Assembly (NCBI RefSeq): GCF_002443255.2
Contig: NW_019211458.1
Location: 35,644,096 to 35,708,095 of the forward strand
Reading direction: 5' to 3'
Length of the DNA: 64,000 nucleotides
Origin: Varroa destructor
Taxonomy: Eukaryota; Arthropoda; Arachnida; Mesostigmata; Varroidae
Below, one piece after another: positions 39,427 to 52,466 of this stretch. A program made the translations under genes and the position numbers. How positions within the stretch are numbered: the stretch's first letter is position 1; the number at the start of each line of letters is the position of its first letter. The notes under the pieces were generated by a model that ran no database searches, was not told where the DNA came from, and saw only the letters and a list, made by a program, of their open reading frames with translations.

Positions 39427-39562
39427 AATAATCTGTGCCTTGTAACAGCACGAAAAGCTACAGTACGGAAGTGGTAAGAACAATGGGTGCACCCCAAAAC
39501 CAACCAAAGACGTAGACACGCATGCGGTTCTAGGCATCGCTACGTGGTATGACCGACCATAC

Positions 39563-39714
39563 GGAGAATTCACGTATCACCTAATCGGCTGCCATGTACT
39601 GATCGGCTTCGGCCAGTTTGAGACATATATGGGAAAAACCGGAAAAATACACATAGCTACGTCTGCCATTGCGTGTCTGTAGAAGACGCGTTTGAGCATT
39701 TGGTCTTTGACTGC
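39563..39714 (+). pseudogene. C-terminal Cys/His region of LINE ORF2, degenerate
   Basis: LIGFGQFETYMGKTGKI at about 39599-39649 matches the conserved tract (usually L-GHG-F--YL---G) before the terminal zinc-binding cluster. After a frame change, CHCVSVEDAFEHLVFDC at 39664-39714 keeps Cys, Cys, His and Cys with the typical DA-EH-LF-C spacing; a first Cys seems lost or shifted. This cluster is a hallmark of R1-like ORF2 C-termini. Confidence 0.85.
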
Positions 39715-39969
39715 ATAGCATAAAATGTAAAGCAAAGTCTGAGGCATTACAGACATCCACACTAAATAAAGGCTAAAGAAGTAAAAGGCACAGTGATGTT
39801 AGGCAGGTTGCAGGTCACTGGCTGGGCTTTTCCTGACGGCATCGTACAAAAGAAAGAAAACCCAGAATATGAAAAGAGCAACGAGTCGGAAAGTATTAAG
39901 CAGAATCTAAAGCTCAAAGAATGTAAACTGTACTTCTCCAGTGTATCCCCCTTTCAGGCTGCTAAGTAA

Positions 39970-40410
39970 TACAACAAGATTTCCAAGTTTTATAGGGGGT
40001 CCCTACCCTAAAATCGCGATTAGTGGATAGATGTTCTTTGCCTTATGGACCCTTAATAACACTAACAGATGAGCGTCCCTTGCTCAATGGTATGCTTATA
40101 TTTAGATTTCAACACAGACCATCCGAACAAATTTACCCGATGCACCAGACAATTCCTAAACAATTTTTCCATACCCTGGTTAAAACGCCTCGTAAATGCT
40201 GTTGGAAAATACCATTCAAGTTCAACAACATTCGCAGACCGAAGAGCTAACAACTGATGAAAAGAGTCATGGTATAGTACCTCACATCAAGGCTGACAGT
40301 CCGCAATTCGGCGGGAGATTGAAGTGGGCTTTCTCCTGGATGATTTCGTAGTAATACTTCACGGTTCGAATTTAGAGCGATAAAGTATACAGGGTATAGA
40401 AGCTGAACAT
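39970..40410 (+). other. Possible 3' untranslated tail of the LINE
   Basis: This sequence directly follows the last recognisable ORF2 codon. It has short open frames on both strands that match nothing. There is no poly-A tail or simple-repeat tail at its end, so the 3' border of the element cannot be fixed; many R1-like elements lack poly-A. The A/T-rich host-like sequence resumes after about 40400. The assignment is inferred from position only. Confidence 0.35.
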
Positions 40411-43400
40411 TAGCCGAAAGATCTCCAGCGAGGTTTATTGACCATGTGAAAAGAACCTTTATCTAATATAGCATCCAATATAGCATGCACTAGTGAGCGA
40501 ATCGTCGCTATTATCCTTTCCACTAGAACCATTTCTTTTTTTTTAATCAAAAAAGTAAACTTATTATTTAAGGTAGTGTAAATTATCATAACCATTCTGG
40601 CACTAATATATCGCCGATTTTTCATCATTCAAAATCAAAGAAAGACTACAGTTTTAGAAACAACTGTAAATAATTGAACATTTATTTAATGTAAGAAAGT
40701 GCCAGAAGAAAGTGCGTAATACAAAAATGAATGTTTACACGCTGTCGTAAACAATATACCGTATCCACGTCTGAATAGCGAACTCATGAAAGTACTTAAC
40801 TATGAGAATAACTGCCATCTTTAAGGCAGATATAATTTTAAGCTTGGGTTAACAATCGCCATTTTTTAGCAAAGTAAGAGTGCGTAAGTTTTATGCGCGC
40901 ATGGGGCCTGCTCTCTTGTGAAGGCTCTAAAAAGAGTACACAGATTTAATTTTAGTAAGAAGCATCCTGCAGGCTGTTAGCAGAGTTTCGAACGTTGGCC
41001 GGGCCTTTCCTCTTTGGTATTCTCGTTCCGGAGCAGGTTGTCACCGTTTTGTCTTTGTGTCCGGTTGTACGCAGGGCGGAATGGTACGATAAAGCAACAA
41101 CTGGGGATGTAATGAATTAGGCTACGAGTAGCTACAAAAAAACATCAAGAGGTAATCCGCTGCCTAACCTCTGTATTTCGTAAGGCGGATAAGCCGCTGC
41201 CTGTCTCCCTGGTTAGTCCTGCGCATCCACTGCAGGTGATACTTTAGGTGATGCAACCTCACTCGTCTCTGTGTTGTTGGAGGTGGTAGGTAGGCAGATA
41301 AGTAAGCTAGGGATGGTGGTAATGGAAATACCAATGAGACGAGGCAAGACGACGAGCTGTCCGGAGAGCGCTGTACGGAACCCGCAAATGCCGAGACGTA
41401 TAGGAACTGCGTTCCGGACATGACGAAAGTCATGTCTAGAGTGCGTATGTGCCAGCGTTAAATTAAATCGACGGGGATTGGAAAAGCCGACGATGGATCT
41501 GTTTGCCTTGCAGACTAACATGTAACCGGGAGGAACAAAGTTGCGAAACTTGCACTAACTAGCCAACATGCCAACCAATCTACGAATATCCAAACATTGA
41601 TGAAAATGACGCAGAATTCTCTCGTTCACTTCGACATGAATATGTAGGTGAAGCACGGTGGTAATATTGTGTCCCCTTCTATGGGCTAGTGGGGCTGTCG
41701 ATACATTCGTGGTGGTAGCTTCTGTCAAGGTGATCTGATCGATTTTTTTGTCCATGACTAAGGGTCGCAACCTGATGGTAGGCGTGACCGCGATATGAAG
41801 AAGTAACATATCTATTCGACTAACAAGATAAAAAAAAAAGCGGTGTTAGTAAAGGATGATTGCTAGTGCGCGATCTTCAGCTTAAACCGTTCATTCATAT
41901 TTCGACTTATCACAATAACGCGCATCGAACAGAAGCAAGGTTGTGAGCCCATAGATATTACGTCAGTAGATATAATACAAAATAATCTGTTGGCCGGGTC
42001 GAGTCAGCATGTAATCGCTATGCTGATGTATACGTAAAGGGCACACCGAGTGTCATAGAACGAGTATAATAAGTGGCAGCCTTAAATAAGCTTAAATAGC
42101 GTAAGTTATGTCGACGTATGAACTGTGAATATACAAACAGAGTGTTTTGTCATGTGATTGGTTTATGCAAAGCACCCTTAGCAGAGAGTACGATTTTATA
42201 CATAATTTTTTTTACATAGAAACTAATCTGTTGCTATAGCGGTTGCTGTTAATGTACCACATCAGAAGCGTGTACGATTCAGTATCAACGTAGTGCAAGA
42301 AGGAGGGTGCTGTTTGTTTTTATAGTTCGTGTAACTCTTAAGCGGCTAGTGTTGATCCACTGGAAGTCCATCTGTTGGCTTTCCCCTGTGTTCCCTCAGA
42401 AATGGTAAGAGTTGAATTCTGTGTGCGAGATCTGAGAAAAAGTTAAGCTGAGCAGTACACTAGTGGATGTTTATCATCTCTACCCCACGGCTTCCCAACT
42501 GAAATCTTCTCGTACGTTCGTATACTTGGCGCGGTAAATTCTTACCATACACCATGCCCTCGAAGGTAGGCGTATGAGAAAAAGAAAATCTTCCGAGTCA
42601 ATGCACTAGGACAATATTAACCAACAATGAAAGATCACATGGCCAAGGCTACCTTTTATGTTATATATGGCGTATCATAGACATAGTGTCAGCTCCAATA
42701 GTGTCCTACAAACGCAATGCTTCCTCACTCTAAGAACCAGGAACTACAAGTAAGCTAGTAGAACTGAAAATACGAACAGGTCACAAGGCTTAGAAGTAGC
42801 CAATAATTCTCGAATTGACGCTTTTAAAGTCGGTCTGTGGGCTGAAGAACAAAATGAAAGTAAGAGATGCTGAGGTCGAATCCGTGGAGCGAGGGCAGGC
42901 AGTGCTTCATTAGCAGTAAACCTTGAGCGTCTATCAAAACAACGCAAAGATCCTACTGTCCGATGAGTCCGTTCAAACTCCGTTAGCTAGCTCGCTTAAC
43001 ACTGGATATAGTTGTACGTTCAACATTTATTTCGCCTGTTTTTTGCTTTCACACACTGAAGATTTGGCAATGGACACATTCAGCTTTCCTTTCTGTCTGT
43101 CATCGTCTCTTTAACAATCTGGGCCGGCTTGAAAAAAAAAAGGTCCCGTCTTGAACCAATCGTTTTGGTAATGATACGTCTGCTTCCACGTATTTCGGTA
43201 TTTGGCGTAGATATACATTACATCTAAGACGTAGAGGGGACACAAAGATGTATATAGATAGACACACACATAAATTCGTGACCTTTGATTTACTAAGCAT
43301 GGGCAAATGACGGCGAATACCGACCCAGTTCGAGTTCTAATGCTCGGCGCCCATCTCTTTAAGCTCTGTTTCTCTGAGTAATATTCTGGCACGTTGTAAA

Positions 43401-45427
43401 CGCTGCATAGGCATTAAACTTATAGCAAAGGCGTCATTAGCGATAGCGATAACATATCAAAAGCCGTTCATAGATTTTTTTTGCATCTCGCTTCTTCTCG
43501 GTTATCGGCCATTTTTAACCATCACTCCTTCTCTGTTGTTTCTAGCATGTTATCTCGTGCAATTCGTTCTTCACGTTATAGCACCGTGCTGCCGTCATGT
43601 CGCAAGAAAAGGCACAGGACAGAAGGTCAACAGAAACAATAACAGCGCAAGCGTTGGAGGAAAGACCAACGCGTCATAAAGCCATACCTGTTACAGATCG
43701 CTAGAACGCTTAACGACTTGCCTAACCACGTAGGAATATGCTACGCGGTTGACTGTTAATCAACTGTAACATTTCGGTGCCTCTTCTTTCACCTGAAACG
43801 TACGAGATCCATTTTCCCCGAGGCCGACCAGGATTTTAGTGCGAGGCAACTGTTTTCGCAACTTCGTATTGCTCGCATGCACGCTAAATAAGGACGCCAA
43901 CCAATCAGTTCCTACGATAATGTCGAATCCCAAAAATCAACAGCAGTAGCAACAGCAGTTCATACACATGATAACGATACGCGTACTGCATGTAGAGCAC
44001 TGTAAGCGTGTTGCGATGAGCTCGACGGCAGTACAAAACGTGAACCCCCTACGCCCCCGGCGAAAGTCGTTTTTGCTAAATTGACTCGTCTTTATTGTCG
44101 CAGGCCTTTTTCTCTGTCTTTTCATTCTGTAAAGAGCGTCAATTATATTGTTGTCATCAGTGTCACTGTCGTTGTGGCTGGTACGCTAGCATATCGAACC
44201 TGGCCGCCGAATAGGAATAGCTCACTTTAACACTGTTTCGCCGCTCGACACTGTCACCCTGTTTAGGATCGTGTGGATTCTGCTTAAAGTCGACCTGAAC
44301 AGATCGTCACAACCGCTTTTGCTACTCGACGCCTCGTTTCGCTTTACGCTTTACATTTTTCTTTTCTCTATTCATTTTTCTTATTCGGCTTATTCTAGGA
44401 GAAACGTCAGGAACAAAACGTCAAAAAACAGAGCATACTTCGATCACAACGAAGCTCGCCCCCATTGCAAACCAGGCCCAATCAAGCAGATACAAGGGCG
44501 AATTTTCGAAAAGCAAACGCCCACTACGTTAAAAAATCAACGTCATTCTGTCATTGCTGTTGCTGTATACATACGCAAGATGTCTGAAATTGTGCACTCT
44601 AACATGGGAGCGGGCTAGGATAAGTGGACGAAGACGCTCTGAAGAAATATCGACTCGTTTAACAAGTTCGACAATGACAACAGTTGAAACGATGGTATAG
44701 CGTGAAATACGTACAATTGCCCGATATGATGTATAAACGTGTGGGCTCACACTGACGATGTTACATCTCATTACATACACAGCTATGGTCATACATCAAA
44801 AAATGCTTGGATTTGCCAGAGGTCCACTTATTCCTTTGACGATTTTTGGGGATAGACTCGAACAAATTTTATTGTGGGCTGCTGAAATGTCAAATGAAAA
44901 TGATTAGCTAGGTCCTATGATAAATCACTGAAGCTGGCCACTTAATAAAGATGCACGGCTTTGATAAATTCAGGATCTTGGTGATGAAGTTTAATCGCGG
45001 TCTCGTCAAACCGAGGGGGCAACCGTGGGTCGCTGATGGAACTATGTGCATAACCGACTGTTTAAGCCTGACCAGTTTTCTCTAAATTCACGTGATACCA
45101 CGTTCTAATCAATTCATTGTTATGCTACATATTTCAGTTAATTTTGCAACACCTAACCGCAAAAAAATTTTTCAAGAAAACGGTATTGCAAGATTATGCT
45201 GAGTCTTGCTAAAACCTCATTTTCATTGTTTAACTGTTCCACTCTCGCAGAACACCCTAATTATTATTTTTTGTTGGCACTTGGTCTTGTAAGGTCTTGT
45301 GCAGCTATTAAAGAAATGGCCGAATGTATCTTTGAAGCAAAAGTGGATATACAGCATTGTGAAGGTCTAATTTTTAAGCAGCTAAATTGAAGGTAATTTT
45401 TATATTTATATATATCTAGAGATATAA

Positions 45428-45448
45428 TATAGAGTGTCTCTATATTTA
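45428..45448. repeat. 9-bp hairpin in A/T-rich sequence
   Basis: AATATAGAG, loop TGT, then CTCTATATT. The surrounding 50 bases are almost pure A/T, so part of the pairing is expected from composition. Confidence 0.6.
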
Positions 45449-48400
45449 TATTTCATAAGGGCATTGGCAGATGCAAATAATGATCAAAGGCCATTGACGT
45501 CGGGAGCTTTTAAAGATTTGATGAATTTCAGCCTGTTGGCATAAATGTTGAGGTGTACTCCTCTACCTGAGACTCCTCTTAGCATTGTTGTCTACGTTCT
45601 TCTTAATTGAGCCAATCGGTTATCCTGATGCCTTACTTGAAATAAGACGGTCTTCGGACAACACTTAAGCATCGCGAATACTAAATGGTTGCGGCATACT
45701 ATCATTTCTAGTTCAATAATGTTTCTTCTTTAATTGCCAGAAAGCGATGGTAAAAGTCCCTTGCGTTCAGCACGAGGTCAGCGCGCTGTCAGAGCAGCTC
45801 ACATAAACCTACAAATTTGGGAGTTGATGGAAATTATCTCAGATAACTTCATACATAACAGCCTCATGCCGTTGCTAGTTATATTAATAACGTTTAAGGA
45901 AAATGTGCCACATGTATACACATGACAACCTTCTATATTCTACGACCACTTAGCTTTAATAGGATCCTGTAAACTTGCTATAGAGTAATGCAACTTCATC
46001 GTAAAGCAATATGTTCTTCAAAGCAAGGTAGAGTACAAATGAGGGGTACTTTTTCAGCAACCAATGTCCGATGAATTTATCTTTAGCCCATAGACTCAAA
46101 ACGTTTTCCTTGAATTGCCATTGACGACTTCTTCAATTCGAAACGACCAATTGAATTTTCTATTTTTTTGCGTTTGCACATAATATTTTAACGTTTAGCT
46201 TCTACTCAACTTTACTATCCCTTTTGGCTTAACAATGGCATCGGCTGAATTGCAATTACCAATAAAAGTTTACTATAAATAAATAAAAATTCAACTAATT
46301 TAATACCGTATATGGTCACGCAAAGATCAAAAGCTGTTACTTTTCAGCTCAAATGTTTCAGTTCGAAAGAGCTTGAAGCTTTCTAATACAATAAACGTAA
46401 CTTCTATTTTATCGATTATTTCTTCATTAAAAAAGGGTTGATTATCGCCAAATTGTGATCAGTTATTCACCTGATAATACCACCGAAATCTTCGGTACAT
46501 TTTCTGATCTAAGTTAGTTCCACAGGCACAAACTTAGTTATATTGGATACAACTTTGACGTTAGTCTCGGCGGTTCAGCGATCCGCTATGCTGCCAAAAA
46601 CCCTAAGTAAAGATGGTTATCTGTATCCGAAGAAGGAGAGCGGGTGAGTCTTCAAGGAAGCCTTATAAGAGACCATCTCTAGGAGCCCGCTGATCTGCCC
46701 AATCGGCGAATCAACAGAAGATGCCGTGTGGCGTTTACGGATAGATGACACAAACAGTTTCGCATCTATCATGATCATTCAGGCTACGATATGAATTCCG
46801 TTTTTGTTTCGGTCAACCAACCAGATTTATACGACTACCGTTACTTTAAAGCCTGCGAGCGTTACAAGGTTTCATGTAAATTTTCAATGTTCTCTACATT
46901 GTAATCTAAATGAAAATGGGGCCAGCAAGAAATCCATACTTTCATAAGTGTTATCTCTAGGGGCTAACTTCACTATGACAGGAGTATCTATGCAAATTAA
47001 TTTGCTTTATTATTAAGCTTTTGAAAGCTGTTTATTCTAGATAATATATTATACAAAATACATAATAGTCGCTTTGAAACAAATACTTGTAACTTGTTCT
47101 TTGTTCGATCGCATCAGGCAATAGGAAATAGTGTACGGCACTGGTACGCTGTATCACAAATATAGGGAGCTTACAGAACAGAGAATCTCCGTTTTCTTTT
47201 TTTCAATCAACTCGTAAATAGATAAAGCATAGCAGATATATATATATATTTTATACAAAGATAGGTCATGATCGTATGACAAGCGAGGTAGGTAGGCAGC
47301 CGTTCGCTTTGTTTGTTCTTTGTTTGTAGCACCTATGTATACGTACTAGAAATGAGAACTATATTTTTTTTCAAGCACAGAACCTTTAACAAGAGACAAG
47401 CAGTCGAAGTCCAATATTATAGTAAGGAAGTGTTTCCCGTAGACACTTCTTCTACAAGTAGTTCCGTGTCGTGATACAACCATCCGGAGAAAAAGGCATT
47501 GGCAATCTCCTATTAGGATAGGAGTAAACGTTTGTTTACCGATAATCATCTCATTCGCATAGGATAGACATGTTATTTAATAAAATCTGCTTTGTTGTCA
47601 AGTGTCGTTCTTTGGGTAAGAACAATTTCGTTTTGGCGATGTCTGAATGTATGGAAGACCTTGATAGGATATTTCAAATTTAGAATTTAGGGTTACAACA
47701 ATGATAAGACGTACGCGTCGTAGAAGATTGGAGCCGTTTTGAAGGTTGTGCGCCACGTCTCTACAGTCGCACGACGCACTCCAATTTCCACGCACAAAAG
47801 GGACAACTGAGCAGGCATAGGCGACTCTATATAAAACCAAGTATTTTTTTCATTGGCATAAACCTGGCTATCTGCAACAGATCTGGATTTAATGCACAGC
47901 CCTGTCTACCCTATGACATTGTTATGGTAAACTGAAAATATCTTTCACTTAAATATGCGTTTGCGTTTTGAAATTCTAGAAAGTTTCTAAGGATTCTTTT
48001 GATAACTGGGGTGTGAGCTGTAATATATACATGATATATAATATCAGCTGGCTATAGAGAGGGAATAGAATTCCCTGTCCTCAGTATCGAACATCTTCAC
48101 CATTGTCTTTTGCCGAAACACTCTTACAATGTTTGACGTAGCCAGATAGCGCACCAAACGGTTACGGCAGGTGACTTCAACTGCAGCTGCCGAATACCGA
48201 GCCGAGTTGAGTTGGCCTCGCTGCATATAGCCACTGGATATAGGGGAAGCGGGCTGGCTGAATATGGGAGAGATCTAAATTACGAGCTACCGCATATGGG
48301 ATCTTCAAGTAGGGTCACAATAAACCGTTCGCATAGCGAGTGGCTGCGTAACTCGCTGGATGCAGCTGATGCCTACACATAGTCAGCCGTAACTACCATT

Positions 48401-49319
48401 ATACGTCGAGCCATCTACAGGTGCGTACCTAAGTGCAAAGGCAGTCGCTCTAAGAGTTGGACTCGGTTCGTATTCATGTTCGTGACAGATCCATATTTGT
48501 CAGCGACTTCAGTTTTGCTTTCCTTTTTTGAAAGCTTTACGTAGCTGGTTGGCTGGTCGGTCGCTGTCAAATCGCAAAGAAGAGACGAAGAGGTACTCTT
48601 TACGCGGACCGTCGCCGGTTTAGCATTACGTGCAGTACGGTGTGGAGAGATCGGTGCCGTTCAGTTGGTGCTTTGTTGGGATCCAGCTAACGGCGACATG
48701 AGTCGGAGAAACGTGGGATATAGAGCACCGAAAGAGATCGGGGAGAAGGCAGAAGACTGACGGTGAATAAAGACGACCCACAGGTGTGCTGTCTATGTAG
48801 CGTGTGATGGGAATGGCTAAGGGGGATGATACCCGCTCGCTTTTCAACACCAGATATCAACTTCCCTGAAAACCCTTTCTTGGATTTAGCCAGTCAGAGA
48901 TTGGCTAGATGCTTGGTTAGTTTTGTCCTTTGCCGAGATGACCCCGCCTACGAATCCAGGAAACTCGGCTGGAAGTTGTTGCATGACGTCCACTACTCAG
49001 CTGTTTTCTGTAAAATTGGGACATTCAGTCTGTAGTTCAACTGCCTCAACGCTCGAAGGCAATAATACAAGGGAGTTGTTACCCACCCACAAGTCTCAAC
49101 ATCACTAGAACTAGGAGCCTCGTTTACTTTCAACTCTCCACGTATACGTATATATGCCACTCGGTTGGCGAATCTAATCGCTACAATCTTGTACGTTACC
49201 CACGTTCTGACACACCGAGAGCTGGCATTGGTCACGCACACTTACCGAAGCCATTCGATATACATCGCCCATCACAGCTTCAAACCGCTTCTAAATTCCT
49301 CGGGACAGTTCAAAATAGG

Positions 49320-49356
49320 TTTTTTTTTTATCTCTCTCTTCTCTCTCACTCTCTCA
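49320..49356. repeat. T run followed by CT-rich tract
   Basis: A run of T passes into TCTCTCTTCTCTCTC-like sequence. It is a polypyrimidine low-complexity tract on the + strand. A splice acceptor role is conceivable, but no exon can be supported after it. Confidence 0.7.
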
Positions 49357-51538
49357 ATTTCAATTTAGTGCCTGCATAGTAATCCCAGTTTCTTTAGCAG
49401 TCGTGAGTTTGAATTTTATTCGCTTCCACGTAGAGGTATGCCGCGTGCGTATGGTAGACCTGTCGCAGATGAGTTCCTCCAGAAGCAATATGCCAGTCGA
49501 GGATTAAATCTGAATTTTTATTTTTTTGTTATTTCCCTTTGGCTCATCGTTTCCTTTCGATAGAATTTGCTTAGCTCGTGCAGGACTGATGGCAACGAGC
49601 CGATCCTCTTTTGGGGTTACTTTCTGTCTTCTCGCACCCGCTTCTCGTACCTAACATTTTTCGAGTCGCCTTTCTAAGATAAGAACCCAACTTCTTTCAA
49701 GGGGAACGTTGGCGGTAACAGACCCAGGAGTGGCGTCAGCGTTCTCTGCCATCGTTCGGCTCCGACTCGTTAAGTGAAATCTTATCGTTGTGATATTTCA
49801 TTTTGTTCGCGTCGTTACTCACAAAACTGGTTAAAAATACAGCGTGCGGCATACATGCAGATACCGACGACTCAACGAGCACTGGAATCGCCGTTCCTTG
49901 AGCTGACGCTCCTAACGATGAGCAGGTCTCGCTACTAGCGCACTGACTGGCCCTGCTAAAGAAATGACCTGCGTGTACGCTAAAATGGGGGGGAGCCTAG
50001 AAAAAGCACGGGAAGGATGCACAGACGTAAGATTATAATGATTTGTACCCGGTATCATTGCCCAACCCGAGAATTCGAATGAGTGAAACAATCAAAGACT
50101 GAAGAACTTGCTGCACGCTATTATCATGCCAATATCGGTATTGATGGGCTGACGTGAAGGAAATGGATTTCACGGAAACGTGTATTAGGGTAAGGCTAAC
50201 AGTATTTTTAGCAACGCGTATGCAAAAAAAAAAGGTTGTGATGTTGTTTTCGCAACAAAACGCGAGAACTAACATTTGACGTATGCCGCTCGATGTCTCA
50301 TAGAGACGGCAAATGCTAAGCGTCAGAAAAAGTTTTTTGGGTGGAGACTTTTTCAGAGTACCGCCGCGAAACCTTGGCTGGCGTGTCCTGGTATGGTCGA
50401 CTCCTTTACCTGTCTACGTAAACACCTAACTCTGCAAACAACTACCAGTGCAAATAACTCACCGAGCCAATCTATGCTCACATTTATTGAAGCACAACAT
50501 AAACGAGTAACTCCCTTTAAAAAAAGCCAGGATTTGTTTGTAAAGCATGCCAGCGAATTAACTTATGTTTAGGACGCTAGCATTCGTATCGCCGTACTCT
50601 CATAATTATAGCTGCAAATCTGGAAGGAACACCATACTACTTAAGTAAAGTAAACCGTCGCTCAATAAAAGAATCGAAAGTATCAACGACCATATTTCAC
50701 GACAAAATGGTTTCCACTTTGAGGTAAGCTGTCCGCTCGCACACTTCGTAGCCTTTTCATAAACAGTTAGTTAGAACTACTTAGTTTTTTACCATTGTCT
50801 TTAATCGTAGAAAATTTACGAATAGTAGAATAGCTGAATGGAGTCCGCGGACAAGTGTATAAGTCGCTGCAGAAAATGTGACGCCTATTAACTGCAAGTT
50901 ATATTAAAATGGCTGCAAACGATTTAGAAAACAAGTAACGACTGGGAAACGAAAGAAAACAACTATTCAGGACGCATAAGTGTCATCGAAAAGAAAAATG
51001 TCTGCTTCATTAGGCCAAGACCAAATGACAGGCAAAAAGGATCAGTTAGGTCAATAGCGATACCTGAGCGAGTTTCGCATGACGTCGCGCCACAGTGACC
51101 ATTTTGACGCTAGTCGATAAAATAAAGTATCGCCTTTTGCATACTGTGGTAGGTTACAGAAACAGTTAGTAGAGAAGGTCCATACAAGAAACCCCGTTTA
51201 CTAGAATGTGAAACATCAGCTTCATGCCTTAAACGCAGTCTACGTGCTTGATTATGTATCTTGGCCCATGAAGCTTAGAAAATGTCCGATTGCATATGTT
51301 GGGCAGTTGGAATCACGTATTGTTGTACTTTTTCTTCCATAATATTGAAGAGCTATTGCGTTTCTACAGGATAGATGTACATACTTTAGCCGTTCGAAAA
51401 CGTTGTTTCACTCCGTTTTCATTTCCTCCGCGACATGTTTGTACTCGCAAGTATTATAGAATATTAAGGACAAAACGATGTTTGACGGACTTTTACATTG
51501 TCATGTTAGGCAACTGCTGTTTCTGATCAATGACATAC

Positions 51539-51560
51539 ATATATATATATATATATATAT
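51539..51560. repeat. (AT)11 microsatellite
   Basis: Alternating AT for 22 bases, flanked by ACATAC on the left and GTAG on the right, so the tract is also self-complementary. Confidence 0.88.
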
Positions 51561-52405
51561 GTAGCAGAAGTACGGCTATTACTGGTAAGCGTTCTATCTA
51601 GAGTTATATCCAAACATTAGCGATTTTTTCAATTCTGATACCCCAAAAATCAACTGATATGTGGGCCTAGCATCCAAATTTACTCTGTGTTACACCTCTA
51701 TTCCTTTCCGTTCAAAAGAAATTGAAGGATACATGGTATTTTTCTTTGTCAGATAAATTCACTTGTAGACCGATTTTATGACTGGATTGCTTAACTAGGC
51801 ATAAAAAAAGACAAGTACGCTAAACAATACGTATCCAAAATGTTCAGAACTATAGAAAAGCAATGATTTAATTGAGATATGAATCAATACCCGAATCTTG
51901 GTAAAATTATTTCCCTTGTAAATAATTTTACATATTGCTGATTCAGTTGAGTTCAAATATTACTAAAACGTTATTAGCCCTAAGATAACTTATATTTAAG
52001 GTTGTGATTAAAAACTTCACTGCAGAAATCCGCTAGTATGGATATGCTACCGTTACATCTATCATTTAGATCTAAAAGGATAATCAAGTTTAGTGCTAAC
52101 TATCTAGTCTCTTTAACTGACCACAACCAAACAGATGGGACTTTGGAGACAAACTCTCTAATAGTTTGCTTCTGTTTCTAAGAACACGCGGTTATCAAAG
52201 CTTCGTCCTGTTTGTCTCAAGTTAATAAATACCAATACCGTTCTTACAACAATATGGCGCACTATCTCCGCTACTAGGCGCCATCATGCCAAAAACAAAG
52301 AGAGTCAACCGCTTAACGCAATGTCCTCCCTTAGCAAACGTTGTTGTCCATTGCAGACTATACCGAGCGCCGCAATCGTATTATCACCGACTCATCTGTC
52401 CGATA

Positions 52406-52466
52406 GACCGGACCTAAGCAGGTAGCACAAATGAGAGGATGACCGGACTTCGAAAGCTAAGCAGGG
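52406..52466 (+). repeat. Short direct repeat with weak 5S rRNA-like core
   Basis: GACCGGACCTAAGCAGG at 52406-52422 is echoed by GACCGGACTT...TAAGCAGG at 52441-52465. The second copy contains AAAGCTAAGCAGGG, very close to the internal promoter segment of animal 5S rRNA genes. The bases on either side do not follow a 5S gene, so at most this is a tiny worn fragment; chance is likely. Confidence 0.25.

Larger units (their letters stand above)
35662..39969 (+). mobile_element. Decayed R1-like LINE (non-LTR retrotransposon)
   Basis: Pieces of two proteins lie in the order expected for R1-clade LINEs on the + strand: an ORF1 with coiled-coil and tandem CCHC knuckles (35662-37023), then an ORF2 with endonuclease (37222-37799), reverse transcriptase (about 38370-38910), the conserved post-RT region (39006-39426) and a C-terminal Cys/His cluster (39664-39714). 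Total length is close to that of a complete R1-like coding region (ORF1 about 500 codons, ORF2 about 915 codons here against roughly 1000 usually), so the copy is nearly full length but shortened by deletions. It is riddled with stops and frameshifts. No RNase H domain was seen, which favours R1 over the I or LOA groups. No rDNA flanks it, so it is not a classic 28S insertion. No long terminal repeats, target-site duplication or poly-A tail could be defined. Confidence 0.92.
37222..39969 (+). pseudogene. ORF2 (endonuclease and reverse transcriptase) remnant of the LINE
   Basis: The remnant starts with LKALQVNLNRYLEAHSML at 37222, the usual opening of R1 endonucleases, about 200 bases after the ORF1 knuckles, and can be followed to a TAA at 39967. 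Domains in order are endonuclease, linker with an 86-bp tandem duplication, reverse transcriptase, post-RT region and a Cys/His cluster, followed by a Lys/Glu-rich tail (about 39770-39966). All three frames are used and in-frame stops occur in nearly every domain. The segment between endonuclease and RT motif A (37799 to 38655) is shorter than in intact relatives, so part of the RT fingers is missing or unreadable. In a live element this protein nicks target DNA and primes reverse transcription there. Confidence 0.9.
40411..52400. other. Non-coding stretch
   Basis: No supportable gene. It contains a small hairpin at 45428-45448 (9-bp stem AATATAGAG, loop TGT), (AT)n tracts at about 47236-47249 and 51539-51560, a CT-rich low-complexity tract at 49320-49356, and scattered open frames of 60-115 codons on both strands with no recognisable domain. 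Confidence 0.55.

Noticed and set aside
40358..40372. GGTTCGAATTT resembling a tRNA B box
   Set aside because: No A box, acceptor stem or anticodon arm can be drawn around it.
44436..44462. String FDHNEARPH resembling the HDNARPH motif of mariner transposases
   Set aside because: It has an extra residue inside the motif, no proline-rich segment or third catalytic Asp follows at the expected distance, and no upstream catalytic Asp or helix-turn-helix was found; no terminal inverted repeats were seen.
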